Shown here in pieces: positions 11,852 to 12,755 of a DNA stretch of 12,755 nucleotides (positions are counted from its first letter, which is position 1; every line of letters begins with the position of its first letter). Position numbers and translations under genes: made by a program. The DNA lies in the NCBI GenBank assembly GCA_035291545.1, contig DATDRW010000064.1:1-12755 (forward strand), written 5' to 3'. The DNA comes from UBA11373 sp035291545. GTDB lineage: Bacteria; Actinomycetota; Acidimicrobiia; Spongiisociales; UBA11373. Below the pieces are notes generated by a model, which searched no databases, was not told the DNA's origin, and worked only from the letters and a program-made list of their open reading frames with translations.

Positions 11852-12755
11852 TGCTGGAGGTGCGGGGGCTCACCGTTCGCTACGGCGACCTGGTCGCCCT
11901 CGACGACGTCTCCCTGGAGGTGGACGCCGGGGAGACGGTGGCGGTGCTCGGTGCCAGCGGGTCCGGCAAGACCACCCTGCTCCGGGCGATCGCCGGGCTG
12001 CTCACCCCCGATGCCGGCACCATCTCCTGGGACGGGGCCGACCTGCGCCCGGTCCCGGCGCACCGCCGCAGGTTCGGCCTCGTGTTCCAGGACTTTGCCC
12101 TGTTCCCCCACCTCGACGTCGCAGGCAACGTCGGCTTCGGGCTCCGCATGTCCGGGGTGGCGACACCGGAACTCGCCGGCCGCGTCGATGCCGCCCTCGC
12201 CAGGGTGGGCCTCGCCGGTCTCGGTTCACGCCGGGTCGAGGAGCTGTCGGGCGGGCAGGCGCAGCGGGTGGCGCTGGCTCGCACCTTCGCCCCCGACCCG
12301 CGCATGCTGCTCCTCGACGAGCCGCTGGGTTCGCTCGATCCCGCCCTCCGCCGCGACCTGGCAACGGATCTCGCCGCGGCGCTCGCCGCCGATCCCATCC
12401 CCACCCTGTTGGTCACCCACGACACCGACGAGGCGTTCGCCCTCGCCGGTCGGGTGGCGGTGATGGATGGGGGGCGCATCGTCCGCACCGGCACCCCGGA
12501 GGAGGTGTGGCGCCACCCCGGGACCGCGGTCGTCGCCCGGTTGCTGGGTCAGGATGTGGTCGCCGGGCCGCTGGCCGGGATCACCCCGCCCCCGGGTGGG
12601 GCGGTGGCGGTCCGCACCGACGCCCTGCGCCTCGATCCCAACGGCTCGATCGAGGCGACAGTGCTTGCCTCGGCGTTCCGCGGCCCCGATCACGTGGTGA
12701 CGGTCGACGTCAACGGCGAGAGGCTGACGGCGACCAGCCCCACCGCCCGGCGCCC
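11851..12755 (+). CDS. thiQ: Thiamine ABC transporter, ATP-binding protein, cut by the right window edge
   Basis: About 301 codons are present without a stop. The ABC ATPase motifs are complete: Walker A GASGSGKT (34-41), Q-loop Gln80 in FQDFALFPH, signature LSGGQ (132-136), Walker B MLLLDEP (152-158), D-loop SLD and H-loop His190 in LLVTHD. After residue 240 comes a C-terminal extension resembling a TOBE domain (AVRTDALRL and EATVLASAFRGPDHVV), as in the FbpC/PotA type of ATPase; classical enterobacterial ThiQ is shorter and lacks it. The ATG shares one base with the thiP stop (TGATG). The protein would energise uptake from the cytoplasmic face. The name ThiQ rests on the operon. Confidence 0.92.
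   Translation, partial: MLEVRGLTVRYGDLVALDDVSLEVDAGETVAVLGASGSGKTTLLRAIAGLLTPDAGTISWDGADLRPVPAHRRRFGLVFQDFALFPHLDVAGNVGFGLRMSGVATPELAGRVDAALARVGLAGLGSRRVEELSGGQAQRVALARTFAPDPRMLLLDEPLGSLDPALRRDLATDLAAALAADPIPTLLVTHDTDEAFALAGRVAVMDGGRIVRTGTPEEVWRHPGTAVVARLLGQDVVAGPLAGITPPPGGAVAVRTDALRLDPNGSIEATVLASAFRGPDHVVTVDVNGERLTATSPTARR

Overview
The window is very GC-rich, tightly packed DNA. Protein similarity, gene content and a Gram-positive-type LexA box point to a high-GC actinobacterium, perhaps of the Acidimicrobiia or a similar environmental lineage; the genus cannot be told. Typical features are an SOS-type DnaE2 polymerase, a probable coenzyme F420-dependent oxidoreductase of the Rv3520c type, short divergent promoters and apparently leaderless starts.

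Layout. (1) 1-2336, minus: the N-terminal three quarters of the error-prone polymerase gene dnaE2, cut by the left edge. Its PHP domain carries an in-frame insertion made of two heptanucleotide repeat arrays and a hairpin. (2) 2337-2430: a 94-bp divergent promoter region with a perfect LexA-type palindrome on the dnaE2 side and a 19-bp two-box operator on the side of an MFS exporter gene (2431-3747). (3) 3792-5023: an unrecognised 331-residue protein (minus) and a small two-helix membrane protein (plus), starting 23 bp apart in opposite directions. (4) 5071-6937: an LLM-class probably F420-dependent oxidoreductase (minus) divergent from a membrane-anchored SGNH hydrolase (plus). (5) 6949-8322, minus: an operon of a 50-residue ORF, a ribbon-helix-helix (RHH) protein and a DUF4097 beta-repeat protein. 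(6) 8394-8527: a divergent intergenic region with a third heptanucleotide array inside an 8-bp inverted repeat. (7) 8528 to the right edge, plus: a TPP riboswitch followed by thiN-thiB-thiP-thiQ, a thiamine salvage operon with start/stop overlaps between all genes.

How the parts work together. The thiamine operon joins an ABC importer to the kinase that turns thiamine into TPP; TPP feeds back on a riboswitch whose closing helix contains the ribosome binding site of thiN. The RHH operon promoter and the MFS promoter, 6 kb apart, share the same operator design: two TGANNTCA boxes at an 11-bp pitch lying over the promoter core. The RHH protein is the natural candidate for the shared repressor. 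The most unusual structure is in dnaE2: four GTTTCCC units and four (C/T)AACGGG units lie inside the coding sequence, so any gain or loss of a number of units not divisible by three would switch the mutator polymerase out of frame.
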